In this document: positions 1-8,440 of the stretch, one piece after another
Position numbering within the stretch: position 1 is the first letter of the stretch
How the letters are laid out: each line of letters begins with the position of its first letter
Assembly (NCBI GenBank): GCA_026400565.1
Contig: JAPLOV010000161.1
Location: forward strand, 1 to 36,503
DNA: 36,503 bases
From: Hyphomicrobiales bacterium
Lineage (GTDB): Bacteria; Pseudomonadota; Alphaproteobacteria; Rhizobiales; Beijerinckiaceae
Direction: 5' to 3'
The notes under the pieces: generated by a model
What the model saw: only the letters and a program-made list of their open reading frames with translations
Databases searched by the model: none
What the model was told of the DNA's origin: nothing
Made by a program: the position numbers and the translations under genes

Positions 1-19
1 TCATCGACGCCGACATGGG

Positions 20-778
20 TCAGCCCTTGGTTCCGAACAGCATGTAGTTGACGTCGAGGTCGCGGGCGTTGAGCGACCATTGGCGGCTGAGCGGGCTGTA
101 CACGACGCCGGCGATCTCCTGGGTCTCGATGCCGCCTGCCCTGAGGCCGGCCACGACCTCGGACGGTTTCAGGAATTTCTTCCAGTCGTGCGTGCCGCGC
201 GGCAGCCAACGCAGGATGTACTCGCCGCCGGCGATGGCCAGCGCCCAGGCCTTGGCGGTGCGGTTGAGCGTCGACAGGAACACGAGGCCGCCGGGCTTTG
301 CCAGCCGGCCTATGGACTTCAGGAACAGGTCGACGTCGGCCACGTGCTCGACGATCTCCAGCGCCAGCACGATGTCGTACTGCGCGCCCGCGCGCGCCAG
401 CGTCTCGGCGGTGTTCTGGCGATAGTCGATGGAGAGCCCCTGGCCCTCGGCATGGAGTGCTGCGACCGCGATGTTGCGGCCGGCGGCATCGATGCCGGTG
501 ACCGCGGCACCGGGCCGCGCCATCGGCTCGCTGAGCAGGCCGCCGCCGCAGCCGATATCGAGCAGCGACAGGTCGCGCAGCGGCTCGGCCGCCAGCGGGT
601 CGCGCTGCCAATGAGCGGCGGCGCGGTCGCGGATGAAGCCGATGCGCGTGGGGTTGAGCCGATGCAGGGGCGCGAACTTGCCGCGCGCGTCCCACCATTC
701 GCCGGCGATGCGCGCAAAGCGCTCGACCTCGGCTGAATCGACGGTCGAGCCGCGGCCGACGGAGACGGTATCGATCAT
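20..778 (-). CDS. ubiG: UbiG: bifunctional 2-polyprenyl-6-hydroxyphenol methylase / 3-demethylubiquinol 3-O-methyltransferase
   Basis: SAM-dependent O-methyltransferase that acts twice in ubiquinone synthesis, at the cytoplasmic face of the inner membrane. The 252-residue protein has the usual family length. It shows motif I DIGCGGG (about residues 74-80), an acidic GID strand end, the EIVEHV segment, and the UbiG-typical C-terminus with GTHDWKKFLKPSE and DVNYMLFGTKG. The N-terminal EVERFARIAGEWWDARGKFAPLH is characteristic. I chose the ATG at 776-778 because an AAGG Shine-Dalgarno lies 8 nt upstream. The alternative ATG at 794-796 (6 codons longer) has no ribosome-binding site and lies inside the probable lysC promoter. 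The gene is divergent from lysC, an arrangement I know from related Rhizobiales. The frame stays open far upstream, but that part is the antisense shadow of lysC. Confidence 0.95.
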   Translation of the reverse strand: MIDTVSVGRGSTVDSAEVERFARIAGEWWDARGKFAPLHRLNPTRIGFIRDRAAAHWQRDPLAAEPLRDLSLLDIGCGGGLLSEPMARPGAAVTGIDAAGRNIAVAALHAEGQGLSIDYRQNTAETLARAGAQYDIVLALEIVEHVADVDLFLKSIGRLAKPGGLVFLSTLNRTAKAWALAIAGGEYILRWLPRGTHDWKKFLKPSEVVAGLRAGGIETQEIAGVVYSPLSRQWSLNARDLDVNYMLFGTKG

Positions 779-785
779 GCTGGCC

Positions 786-815
786 TTGACCCTCATGGTG
801 CTGCCGGTGTCTATA
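786..815 (+). promoter_or_regulatory. Candidate sigma70 promoter for lysC
   Basis: TTGACC at 786-791 is followed after 18 nt by TCTATA at 810-815. This predicts a start of transcription about 15 nt before the lysC ATG at 836, so a very short leader. It lies in the 57-bp gap between divergent ubiG and lysC. This is pattern recognition only; no expression evidence is available. Confidence 0.45.
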
Positions 816-835
816 CCCCGCTTTCGAGAAGGTCC

Positions 836-2083
836 ATGGCGCGCATCGTTCTGAAATTCGGCGGCACTTCCGTAGGCGACACCGATCGCATCAAGAATGT
901 TGCCCGCAAGGTCAAAGCCGAGGTCGCGCGCGGCAACGAGGTCGCGGTCGTCGTATCGGCCATGTCGGGCGCCACCAACCAGCTCGTGAAGTGGGTGAAC
1001 GAGATCGCCCCGCTCTACGATTCGCGCGAGTACGACGTCGTGGTGGCGACCGGCGAGCAGGTGACCATCGGGCTGCTGGCGCTGGCGCTGCAGCAGATCG
1101 GCGTGAAGTCGCGCTCCTGGACCTCGTGGCAGATCCCGGTCAAGACCGACGGGGCGCACGAGAAGGCGCGCATTCTCGAGATCGACACGGTCGAGATGGC
1201 CCGCACGATGGCCGCGGGCGAGGTGCCGATCGTGCCGGGCTTCCAGGGCCTGTCGCCCGACGGTCGCATCACGACGCTGGGCCGCGGCGGCTCGGACACC
1301 TCGGCGGTGGCGCTGGCGGCCGCGCTCAAGGCCGACCGCTGCGACATCTACACCGACGTCGATGGCGTCTATACGACCGATCCGCGCATCGTGGAGAAGG
1401 CGCGCAAGATCGACCGCGTGACCTACGAGGAGATGCTCGAGATGGCCTCGCAGGGCTCGAAGGTCCTGCAGACGCGCTCGGTCGAGCTGGCGATGAATCA
1501 TCATGTGCGCGTGCAGGTGCTGTCGTCCTTCGACGAAGCACTGGGCAGCGACCTGCCCGGCACGCTGGTTGTCGACGAGGAAGAAATCATGGCCCAGGAA
1601 CTCGAGAAATCCGTCGTGAGCGGCATCGCCTTCGCCAAGGACGAGGCCAAGATCACGGTGACCCGCGTGGCCGACCGGCCGGGCGTGGCGGCGGCGATCT
1701 TCGGGCCGCTGGCCGAGGCCAACATCAACGTCGACATGATCGTGCAGAACGTCTCGCTCGACGGCAGCTCGACCGACATCACCTTCACCGTGCCGCGGGC
1801 CGACCTCGCCCGCGCCGTGCAGCGCCTCGAGCTGGCCAAGGCCGACCTCAAGTTCGCCGAGGTCAAGGCCGACACCAACGTCGCCAAGATCTCGGTGATC
1901 GGCGTCGGCATGCGCAGCCATGCCGGCGTCGCGCTCAAGATGTTCGAGACCCTGGCGGCCAAGGGGATCAACATCCAGGTGATCTCGACGTCGGAGATCA
2001 AGGTGAGCGTGCTGGTCGCCGCCGAATATACGGAGCTCGCCGTGCGAGCCTTACATACGGCTTACGAGCTCGATGCAGCATGA
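836..2083 (+). CDS. lysC: Aspartate kinase (aspartokinase)
   Basis: Phosphorylates L-aspartate to aspartyl-4-phosphate, the committed step of the lysine, threonine, methionine and diaminopimelate pathway in the cytoplasm. The 415-residue protein has the N-terminal kinase signature KFGGTSVGD (K7), the GRGGSDTSAVALAAAL segment that binds aspartate, DVDGVYTTDPRI, and two C-terminal ACT domains (from about residue 265) containing VADRPGVAAAIFGPLAEANI and GVGMRSHAGVALKMFETLA. Two ACT domains imply allosteric feedback by lysine and/or threonine, known for this family but not readable in detail here. The start ATG at 836 has AAGG just upstream. The gene diverges from ubiG; ptsP follows 193 nt downstream. 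LysA, the last enzyme of the same pathway, is encoded at 17278-18546. Confidence 0.97.
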   Translation: MARIVLKFGGTSVGDTDRIKNVARKVKAEVARGNEVAVVVSAMSGATNQLVKWVNEIAPLYDSREYDVVVATGEQVTIGLLALALQQIGVKSRSWTSWQIPVKTDGAHEKARILEIDTVEMARTMAAGEVPIVPGFQGLSPDGRITTLGRGGSDTSAVALAAALKADRCDIYTDVDGVYTTDPRIVEKARKIDRVTYEEMLEMASQGSKVLQTRSVELAMNHHVRVQVLSSFDEALGSDLPGTLVVDEEEIMAQELEKSVVSGIAFAKDEAKITVTRVADRPGVAAAIFGPLAEANINVDMIVQNVSLDGSSTDITFTVPRADLARAVQRLELAKADLKFAEVKADTNVAKISVIGVGMRSHAGVALKMFETLAAKGINIQVISTSEIKVSVLVAAEYTELAVRALHTAYELDAA

Positions 2084-2276
2084 GCTTCTCTCATGCATTG
2101 AGCCAATAAGCGGGTAGCCCCTTCGGCGCAGCTCTTGCTATATAGCGGGCGATGTGCGCCAAGGCCGCCCTCACGCTCTGCCGATACGCCCGTCCGATGA
2201 CGGCTTGGCGAGCTTGTGCCTGCGCCATCGACCGCCATTTTGTTGTCATCCGACTCAAGCATCCAGCGGTCTGACC
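2084..2276 (+). other. lysC-ptsP intergenic region with an AT-rich palindrome
   Basis: This 193-bp gap contains no convincing gene. It holds GCTATATAGC (2137-2146), a perfect 10-bp palindrome that is unusually A/T-rich for this genome and could be a -10 region or an operator for ptsP. I see no good -35 partner and no clear terminator for lysC. Confidence 0.3.
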
Positions 2277-4547
2277 ATGGAGAGATCAGCTCCTTTGGCC
2301 GGACCGCGAATGCTCCTCAAGCGGCTCCGGGACACGATGGCGCGTGTCGGTTCGCCGGAAGAGACGCTGGGCGAGGTCGTGCGTCTGGTCGCCAACGAGA
2401 TGGTGGCCGAGGTCTGCTCGATCTACCTGCTGCGCGCCGGCGAGGTGCTCGAGCTGTTCGCCACGCAGGGCCTCAACCCGTCGGCGGTGCATCGCACGCG
2501 CCTGCGGGTCGGCGAAGGTCTGGTGGGTGACATAGCAGCCCATGGAAGGCCGCTGGCGCTCGACGACGCGCAGCGCCATCCGCAATACGCCTACCGCCCG
2601 GAGACCGGTGAGGAGATCTACCACTCGCTGGCCGGCGTGCCGATCGTGCGGGCCGGACGCGTGCTGGGCGTCCTGGTCGTGCAGAACCGCACCCGCCGTC
2701 AGTACGACGAGGAGGAGGTCGAGACGCTGCAGACCATCGCCATGGTGATGGCCGAGATCGTCGCGGCCGGCCACATCGTCAGCCCCAACGAGGTCCAGCA
2801 GGTCGACGGGCTGGGGTTGCTGCCGTTGCGCATCGACGGCGTGCAGCTGACGCCGGGCGTCGCCATCGGTCATGCCGTGCTGCACGAGCCGCGCATCATC
2901 ATCCAGCGTGTCGTGGCCGAGGACGTCGGCCAGGAGCATGTGCGCTTCCAGGAGGCGCTGGCGGCGGTGCGCGATGATGTCGACCGCATGCTCGAGGCGC
3001 ACGACATGCAGTCGGGCGAGCAGCGCGAGATCCTCGAGACCTTCCGCATGTTCGTCGACGACCGCGGCTGGCGCGAGCGGGTGCGCGAGGCGGTCGATTC
3101 GGGCCTCACCGCCGAGGCCGGCGTCCAGCGTGCCTTCGACGATGTCCGCATCCGCCTCGGCCAGTCGACCGACCCCTATATCCGCGAGCGGCTGAGCGAC
3201 CTGCAGGACCTCAGCAACCGGCTGCTGCTGCGCCTCACGGGACGCGCGAGCACCGATCAGGCGTCACAACCCGACGACATGATCGTGATCGCCCGCGACA
3301 TGGGGCCGGCCGAGCTGCTCGACTACGACCGGGCGCGGCTGCGCGGCCTCGTGCTCGAGGAAGGCTCGGCGCTCAGCCACGTCGCGATCGTGGCGCGGGC
3401 GCTCGACATCCCGGTGGTCGGCCGCGCGCCCGATGTTCTGTCACGTATCGAACCCGGCGACGCCATCGTGGTCGACGGCGACAATGCCCAGGTGCTGGTG
3501 CGGCCGGGCGAGGACATCCTGCAGACCGTGTATGCCGCCATCGACGCGCGCGCCGAGCGGCGGCGCAGGTTCGTGGCGATGCGCGACCTGCCGTCGGCCA
3601 CGCGCGACCAGGCCCGCATCGGCCTCCATCTCAATGCCGGCCTGCTGGTCGACCTGCCGCATCTGGAGGAAACCGGCGCAACCGGCATCGGCCTTTTTCG
3701 CACCGAACTGCAATTCATGGTGGCGGCGCGGATGCCGACCATGGCCGAGCAGCAGCAGCTCTATCTGGCCGCGCTGGAAGCGGTCGGTGACAAGACCGTG
3801 ACCTTTCGCACGCTCGATATCGGCGGGGACAAGATCCTGCCCTACATGCGCCGCGTCGAGGAGGAGAACCCGGCGCTGGGTTGGCGTGCGATCCGGATCG
3901 GTCTTGACCGGCCGGGCCTTTTGCGCTCGCAGTTGCGGGCGCTGCTCCGAGCCGGCGAGAAGCGTCATCTCAAGATCATGTTCCCGATGGTCGCCACGGT
4001 CGACGAGTTCATCCGCGCCCGTGCGATCGTGCAGCGCGAACTGGCGCATCTGGACCGCCATGACCGGGAGCGGCCCGCCTCGTTGGCGCTCGGCGTGATG
4101 GTCGAGGTTCCATCCTTGCTGTTCGAGATCGACGAGATCGCACGCGAGGCCGATTTCCTTTCGGTCGGCTCCAACGACCTGATGCAGTTCCTGTTCGCGG
4201 CTGACCGAGAAAACCGCTTCGTTGCGGACCGCTTCGATCCTCTCTCGGCGGGGGCGCTCAGGGCGCTGAAGTGCATCGCCGATGCGGGACGCAAGGCTCA
4301 TTGCCCGGTTACCGTGTGCGGCGAGATGGGCGGCCGGCCGATCGAGGCGCTGGCCCTGATCGCCCTCGGCTTCCGCTCGTTCTCGATGACGCCTTCATCC
4401 GTCGGGCCGATCAAGGCGATGACCCTGCAGCTGAATGCGGCCGCAGCGCGCGACCAGATGGACAAGCTGTTGGCCGATGTCAGCGGCATCGCCTCACTGA
4501 GGCCCGCGCTGAAGACTTTTGCTGCCGAACACGACGTGCCGCTCTAG
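2277..4547 (+). CDS. ptsP: PTS-Ntr enzyme I (EI-Ntr), phosphoenolpyruvate-protein phosphotransferase
   Basis: First component of the nitrogen-related phosphotransferase relay. It autophosphorylates from PEP and passes the phosphate to NPr and then EIIA-Ntr, which regulates rather than transports. The 756-residue protein has an N-terminal GAF domain (about residues 20-170, with YHSLAGVPIVRAGRVLGVLVVQN), a PEP-utilising N-domain, the phosphohistidine loop EEGSALSHVAIVARAL (His368), and the PEP-binding barrel with FRTLDIGGDK, MVEVPSLLFEID and SVGSNDLMQF, and the catalytic loop VCGEMGGRP (Cys681). The family consensus of that loop is usually GEMAGDP. The open frame extends 41 codons upstream of 2277; I chose the ATG at 2277 because the length and the GPRMLLKRLRD N-terminus match rhizobial PtsP. 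The GAF domain of the orthologue in other bacteria binds glutamine or alpha-ketoglutarate. The gene is followed by prfA with a short gap. Confidence 0.95.
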   Translation: MERSAPLAGPRMLLKRLRDTMARVGSPEETLGEVVRLVANEMVAEVCSIYLLRAGEVLELFATQGLNPSAVHRTRLRVGEGLVGDIAAHGRPLALDDAQRHPQYAYRPETGEEIYHSLAGVPIVRAGRVLGVLVVQNRTRRQYDEEEVETLQTIAMVMAEIVAAGHIVSPNEVQQVDGLGLLPLRIDGVQLTPGVAIGHAVLHEPRIIIQRVVAEDVGQEHVRFQEALAAVRDDVDRMLEAHDMQSGEQREILETFRMFVDDRGWRERVREAVDSGLTAEAGVQRAFDDVRIRLGQSTDPYIRERLSDLQDLSNRLLLRLTGRASTDQASQPDDMIVIARDMGPAELLDYDRARLRGLVLEEGSALSHVAIVARALDIPVVGRAPDVLSRIEPGDAIVVDGDNAQVLVRPGEDILQTVYAAIDARAERRRRFVAMRDLPSATRDQARIGLHLNAGLLVDLPHLEETGATGIGLFRTELQFMVAARMPTMAEQQQLYLAALEAVGDKTVTFRTLDIGGDKILPYMRRVEEENPALGWRAIRIGLDRPGLLRSQLRALLRAGEKRHLKIMFPMVATVDEFIRARAIVQRELAHLDRHDRERPASLALGVMVEVPSLLFEIDEIAREADFLSVGSNDLMQFLFAADRENRFVADRFDPLSAGALRALKCIADAGRKAHCPVTVCGEMGGRPIEALALIALGFRSFSMTPSSVGPIKAMTLQLNAAAARDQMDKLLADVSGIASLRPALKTFAAEHDVPL

Positions 4548-4625
4548 ATGTGGCTCATGGCCGGCTGGAATGCTGGCACGCCATGCCCAATCCTTCGCCG
4601 CCCTGTTCGTGCAAACCCGGAAATC

Positions 4626-5714
4626 ATGTCCTACAATCTTCCCCAGCACAGGCTCGACGCCATCCTCGCGCGCTACCAGATCGCCGGGGATGTGCTTGCG
4701 GCCAATCCGGACCCGAAGACGCTGGTGGCCCTCTCGAGGGAGATGGCCGAGCTCGAGCCGGTTGTGGGCGTGATCAAGGCCTGGCAACACACCAAGACTG
4801 CCCTCGCTGAAGCCCAGGTCATCCTCGATGACCCGACCAGTGAGCCGGAATACCGCATGCTGGCCATAGAGGAGATTCAAGAACTGACCGACTTGCGCGG
4901 GACACAGGAGCGGGACCTGCTGCTGGCGCTCCTGCCGAAGGATGCTGCCGACGCCCGTGGTGCCATCCTTGAAATCCGGGCCGGCACCGGCGGAGATGAG
5001 GCCGCGCTGTTCGCCGGCGACCTGTTCCGGATGTATGCGCGCTATGCCCAAGCGCAGCGCTGGAGCGTCGAGATCCTGTCCGAGAGCGAAGGGACCATGG
5101 GTGGCTACAAGGAGATCGTCGCAGAGATTTCCGGCAGCGGCGTCTATGGGCGGCTGCGTTTCGAGAGCGGGGTGCACCGCGTGCAGCGCGTGCCCGACAC
5201 CGAGGCGCAGGGGCGCATCCACACGTCGGCGGCCACCGTCGCCGTGCTGCCGCTGGCCGAGGATATCGATGTGGTGCTGAACGATGCCGACCTGAAGATC
5301 GACACGATGCGCTCGCAGGGAGCGGGCGGCCAGCACGTCAACAAGACCGATTCCGCCGTCAGGATCACGCATCTGCCGAGCGGCATCGTGGTGCTGGTGC
5401 AGGACGAGCGCTCGCAGCACAAGAACAAGGCCCGCGCCATCGCGTTGCTCAAGGCCAGGCTGTTCGATGCCGAGCGCATCCGGATCGACCAGAGCCGGGC
5501 GGCGGACCGGCGCTCACAGGTGGGTTCCGGCGACCGTTCGGAACGCATCCGCACCTACAATTTCCCGCAAGGCCGGGTGAGCGACCACCGCATCGGCTTC
5601 ACGCTCTACAAGCTCGACGAGATGATGCAGGGGCTGGTGCTCGACGAGATGCTGGATGCGCTGGCAGCGGCGCGCCAGGCCGAGCAACTGGCCGAACAGC
5701 AGGGTGCGGCCTGA
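4626..5714 (+). CDS. prfA: Peptide chain release factor 1
   Basis: Recognises UAA and UAG in the ribosomal A site and triggers hydrolysis of peptidyl-tRNA. The 362-residue protein has the family length. The GGQ catalytic motif is at residues 234-236 in [18 protein letters not shown]. The stop-codon reading PxT tripeptide is PDT within [19 protein letters not shown]. The ending [20 protein letters not shown] is typical of RF1. The frame is open from 4548 directly after the ptsP stop, but the ATG at 4626 begins [17 protein letters not shown], the expected N-terminus. Gln236 is the substrate of PrmC, whose gene starts 3 nt after this stop codon, so the two are almost certainly co-transcribed and translationally coupled. 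Confidence 0.97.
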   Translation: MSYNLPQHRLDAILARYQIAGDVLAANPDPKTLVALSREMAELEPVVGVIKAWQHTKTALAEAQVILDDPTSEPEYRMLAIEEIQELTDLRGTQERDLLLALLPKDAADARGAILEIRAGTGGDEAALFAGDLFRMYARYAQAQRWSVEILSESEGTMGGYKEIVAEISGSGVYGRLRFESGVHRVQRVPDTEAQGRIHTSAATVAVLPLAEDIDVVLNDADLKIDTMRSQGAGGQHVNKTDSAVRITHLPSGIVVLVQDERSQHKNKARAIALLKARLFDAERIRIDQSRAADRRSQVGSGDRSERIRTYNFPQGRVSDHRIGFTLYKLDEMMQGLVLDEMLDALAAARQAEQLAEQQGAA

Positions 5715-5717
5715 ACC

Positions 5718-6536
5718 ATGCAGCCCGTGCCAACCCGCGCTGTGATGCTGAGGCAGGTGCGAGACCGGCTGGCGTCGGGGGGCATCGACGAGCCTGAGGC
5801 CGACGCGCGCGCGCTGCTGCTGGAGGCAACCGGGCTTGCGCCGCTGGACCTGATCACAGGGGCCGGCGAGGCGCTGGATGCCGGAGCGGCGGCGCGGCTG
5901 GAGGGCCTTGTGGTGCGCCGGCTGGCTGGCGAGCCGGTGGGGCGTATCAGGGGGCAGCGACTGTTCTGGTGCCTGCCGATCCGGCTTTCAGCGGGCACGC
6001 TTGAGCCGCGCCATGACAGCGAGGCACTGATCGAGGAAGCACTGTCGCGGTTCGAGGCGCGGCGGGGCGAGGCCTTGCGCTTGCTGGACCTTGGAACCGG
6101 AAGCGGTTGTCTGCTGCTGGCCCTGCTCAGCGAATGGACCATGGCGTGCGGCCTCGGCATCGATCTGAGCGACGATGCGGTGCGCACCGCATCGGCCAAT
6201 GCGGCGCTGAACGGACTTGCCGGGCGCAGCACCTTCCGCACCGGCTCGTGGACAACAGCCGTGCGCGAGGCTGAGCGCCGGGCCGGCTTTGATCTGGTGA
6301 TCTCCAATCCGCCCTACATCCCGGCGGGGGAGATCGCGGCACTGGCCCCCGAAGTGCGCAGCCATGACCCCCCCCTGGCGGGACTGATCGCACCCGGCGG
6401 AGGAGCCGTGCTGGAGATCGGCGCAGGCCAGGAAGGCGATGTCTCGGACCTTGCCCTGGAGGCGGGATTTTCCCGGATCAGCACGCGGCGCGATCTCGGC
6501 GGACATGTGCGCGCCATCGGGCTGTGGACGTCCTGA
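5718..6536 (+). CDS. prmC: Release factor glutamine methyltransferase with a deleted conserved loop
   Basis: N5-methylates the GGQ glutamine of release factors, using SAM. The 272-residue protein has GEPVGRIRG (71-79), the SAM motif [14 protein letters not shown] (124-137), GIDLS, and the catalytic NPPY at 197-200 in [15 protein letters not shown]. Two departures are visible. The segment normally reading (I/L)PRPDTE is LEPRHDSE (96-102). After [10 protein letters not shown] (about 221) the chain jumps straight to [17 protein letters not shown], so the roughly 20-residue ALDGG-ADGLDAYR stretch familiar from alphaproteobacterial PrmC is missing in frame, next to a run of eight C (6368-6375). 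The fold and NPPY remain, so I keep it as functional but possibly altered. Start: ATG at 5718, with a second ATG at 5745 possible; neither has a clear ribosome-binding site. Confidence 0.88.
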   Translation: MQPVPTRAVMLRQVRDRLASGGIDEPEADARALLLEATGLAPLDLITGAGEALDAGAAARLEGLVVRRLAGEPVGRIRGQRLFWCLPIRLSAGTLEPRHDSEALIEEALSRFEARRGEALRLLDLGTGSGCLLLALLSEWTMACGLGIDLSDDAVRTASANAALNGLAGRSTFRTGSWTTAVREAERRAGFDLVISNPPYIPAGEIAALAPEVRSHDPPLAGLIAPGGGAVLEIGAGQEGDVSDLALEAGFSRISTRRDLGGHVRAIGLWTS

Positions 6537-6916
6537 CCTCGTGGTTGTTTTTGCTTGGCGCGACCGGGCAAAACAGCTAAGACAACGGTGCGCATGGCGG
6601 GCTGGAGGCAGTTTCGCCTGGTCGATCAAGACCCGGACCGGGGGGCAGGCCTTTCCGGGGCGAGCTTCAGGGCCGGTCGAGCAGCGCAAGCAACACAACA
6701 TCGCCGGAATGGTTTGGCGCAAGCGAACCGTGAGGCGTGCGAGACCTGAAGCGGTCTCCACTGGAATCAGCGTGTGATGTCTTCAATCAGCCAGGCCGCT
6801 GTGCTTTTGCAGCCAGTCCAGCTCTTGACGACCCCGACCGGCGAGGCAGTCCGCCGCGGGGGCCACATTCTGTCGTGCAATCAGCCGGCTGCCAGATCGA
6901 TCAAGAGATATCGTCG
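6537..6916 (+). other. prmC-DUF4167 intergenic region (380 bp)
   Basis: I see no convincing gene here; open frames running through it are extensions of neighbours. It holds a perfect 6-bp stem hairpin GAGACC-TGAAGC-GGTCTC at 6741-6758 and a 10-bp palindrome CAGCCGGCTG at 6882-6891, close to the DUF4167 start. A TTGACG hexamer at 6825-6830 lacks a convincing -10 partner. The region is probably the long 5' leader and promoter of the DUF4167 gene. Confidence 0.35.
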
Positions 6917-8167
6917 ATGAGACCAGGCCAGAACCGGCGCATGCGTGGCCGCAACCGCAACACTGGTAGCGGTGGCGGCAACAACAACGGCAGCAACAAG
7001 ACACCCAATCCGTTGACCCGCTCCTATGAGTCGAATGGTCCGGATGTGAAGGTCAGGGGCAATGCCCAGACCATCGCCGAGAAATACATGCAGCTCGCCC
7101 GCGATGCGCATACCAGCGGCGACCCCGTTGCTGCGGAGAGCTATTACCAGCACGCCGAGCACTATGTGCGCATCGTGATGGCAGCTCATGAACAGATGCG
7201 CCTCCAGTTCGGCGACAGCTACCGGCCGGCCCGCACCTTCGGGCAGGACGAGCAGGACGAGGATGGCGACGAGGACGACGACGGCAACGAGGCCGCGTCC
7301 AGCCCTGCCGGCGTGCGCGCCGAAGGCGAACCCGCCGATGGTGCGGAGGATGGCGACGAGAGCGAGCGCCGCCCCGAGGCGGATCGCGGGCAGGACCGCA
7401 ACCAGCAACCACGCCGGTTTGACCGCAATGGCCGCCCCGAGCGTCCCGATCGCGATCGCAATGACAGGCGCTTCGATCGTCCACAGGGCGACCGGCCAAG
7501 AGAAGATCGTGCACGCGATGATCGTCCAAGAGACGACCGCCCAAGAGACGACCGCCCAAGAGACGACCGCCCAAGAGACGACCGTCCAAGAGATGACCGT
7601 CCAAGAGACGACCGCCCCCGTGAGGATCGGTCCCGAGACGATCGTCCGAGGGATGACCGGCCCCGCTACGACCGTCCCCGTGAGGACCGCTATCGCGACG
7701 ACCGGCCGCGTGACGATCGCCCGAGGGACGATCGGCCAAGAGACGACCGGCCAAGAGACGACCGGCCAAGAGACGACCGTCCCCGTGATGATCGCCCGCG
7801 CGAGGATCGCTCCCGCGAGGAGCAGCCCCGCGAGGAGCGTCCTTTAGAGCCGCGTCCCGTCGAGGCACGGGCTCGCGATGATCGGCCGCGCGATGACAGG
7901 CCGCGCCGTGACCGGGATGATCGCGCCCCGCGTCCCGTTGCCGATACTGGCGATGCCGCAGCCCTGCCGGCTTTCCTGACTGCTCCGACCCGCAGTATCC
8001 CTGCGCCGGAGCCGGCTGCCAAGCCGGTTGCCGTGCGCCCGGTGGCCAAGCCTGCCGTGGCCGATATGGCGGCATCCACGGCCGCAGCCGGCGAGCCGGT
8101 ACCGCGCAAGCGCGGCCGCCCGCCGAAGAAGCGTGACGAGCCGGCTGCGGAACCCGCTGCCGAATGA
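6917..8167 (+). CDS. DUF4167 domain protein with Arg/Asp-rich pentapeptide repeats
   Basis: Function unknown. The N-terminal 95 residues of this 416-residue protein are the conserved DUF4167 domain (MRPGQNRRMRGRNRN, then NPLTRSYESNGPDVKVRGNA and AEKYMQLARDAHTSGD with YYQHAEHYVRI), a basic start followed by probable helices. Residues 105-160 are acidic. Residues 195-299 are 21 consecutive pentapeptides of the type RDDRP, and the C-terminus carries KRGRPPKKRD, which resembles an AT-hook. The rest is predicted to be disordered. An RNA- or DNA-associated role is a guess from composition only. I chose the ATG at 6917 because the conserved domain begins exactly there and CAAGAG lies upstream; the frame is open 60 codons earlier but that part is not conserved-looking. 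A strong palindrome at 8177-8196 closes the gene. Confidence 0.9.
   Translation: MRPGQNRRMRGRNRNTGSGGGNNNGSNKTPNPLTRSYESNGPDVKVRGNAQTIAEKYMQLARDAHTSGDPVAAESYYQHAEHYVRIVMAAHEQMRLQFGDSYRPARTFGQDEQDEDGDEDDDGNEAASSPAGVRAEGEPADGAEDGDESERRPEADRGQDRNQQPRRFDRNGRPERPDRDRNDRRFDRPQGDRPREDRARDDRPRDDRPRDDRPRDDRPRDDRPRDDRPRDDRPREDRSRDDRPRDDRPRYDRPREDRYRDDRPRDDRPRDDRPRDDRPRDDRPRDDRPRDDRPREDRSREEQPREERPLEPRPVEARARDDRPRDDRPRRDRDDRAPRPVADTGDAAALPAFLTAPTRSIPAPEPAAKPVAVRPVAKPAVADMAASTAAAGEPVPRKRGRPPKKRDEPAAEPAAE
7499..7813 (+). repeat. Tandem 15-bp coding repeat, 21 units
   Basis: Twenty-one consecutive 15-bp units encode pentapeptides: REDRA, seven RDDRP, REDRS, two RDDRP, RYDRP, REDRY, seven RDDRP, REDRS. Several adjacent units are identical at the DNA level (AGAGACGACCGCCCA repeated three times at 7529-7573, and close variants), which suggests recent slippage or unequal crossing-over. 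Copy number is likely to vary between strains and may be collapsed in short-read assemblies. Confidence 0.95.
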
Positions 8168-8176
8168 TGCCTGAGC

Positions 8177-8196
8177 GCCGGGGGCATGCCCCCGGC
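8177..8196 (+). terminator. Hairpin terminator candidate after the DUF4167 gene
   Basis: GCCGGGGGCATGCCCCCGGC is a perfect 20-bp palindrome that starts 9 nt after the DUF4167 stop codon. It would form an all-GC stem apart from the central CATG. There is no T-tract, so it may act as a transcript-stabilising 3' end or a weak intrinsic terminator. Confidence 0.6.
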
Positions 8197-8356
8197 AGTT
8201 GGCGCACCGGGATCCTGCCCCACGTGCAGCGATGGGCGGCCTTTCGTGGCTGCGATCGGTCTGCTGCTGTCAGAACCCGGGGGGCCGACCCGCAAGCGCG
8301 CCGGCTGATGCCGCGGTGATGCTGCCGCCATGCCCTTTCGGCCAGATGGGGAGAGG

Positions 8357-8440
8357 TGGTGCGGGCGGTCGGACTCGAACCGACACGTATTGCTACGGCG
8401 GATTTTGAGTCCGCTGCGTCTACCGTTTCGCCACGCCCGC
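8357..8440 (-). tRNA. tRNA-Leu (anticodon CAA)
   Basis: On the minus strand the sequence folds as a class II tRNA. The acceptor pairs GCGGGCG (8440-8434) with CGCCCGC (8367-8361). The anticodon stem GCGGA/TCCGC encloses the loop CTCAAAA, giving anticodon CAA, which reads the codon UUG. There is a long variable arm with CGTA-GCAA-TACG and the T arm GTCGG-TTCGAGT-CCGAC. The discriminator is A and the 3' CCA is encoded (8359-8357). A long variable arm plus CAA identifies leucine. Translation of the opposite strand gives the familiar spurious VRAVGLEPTRIATADFESA peptide, which is an artefact of this tRNA. Confidence 0.95.

Noticed and set aside
779-1921. N-terminal extension of ubiG by about 380 residues
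   Set aside because: It reads antisense through lysC with histidine/glycine/aspartate-rich composition and no family features; UbiG is complete from 778.
2277-4547. A possible shift in codon usage within ptsP (recombination or assembly join)
   Set aside because: Hand counts gave roughly 11% A/T-ending codons in the first part and roughly 15% in the last part. The difference is small and the protein is intact across the region, so I do not claim a junction.
7053-8207. Long open frames on the minus strand opposite the DUF4167 repeat
   Set aside because: A repeat of 15 bp without stops in one frame often lacks stops in the others. The composition is repetitive (RLLAGRLL-like), and the plus-strand domain is recognisable.
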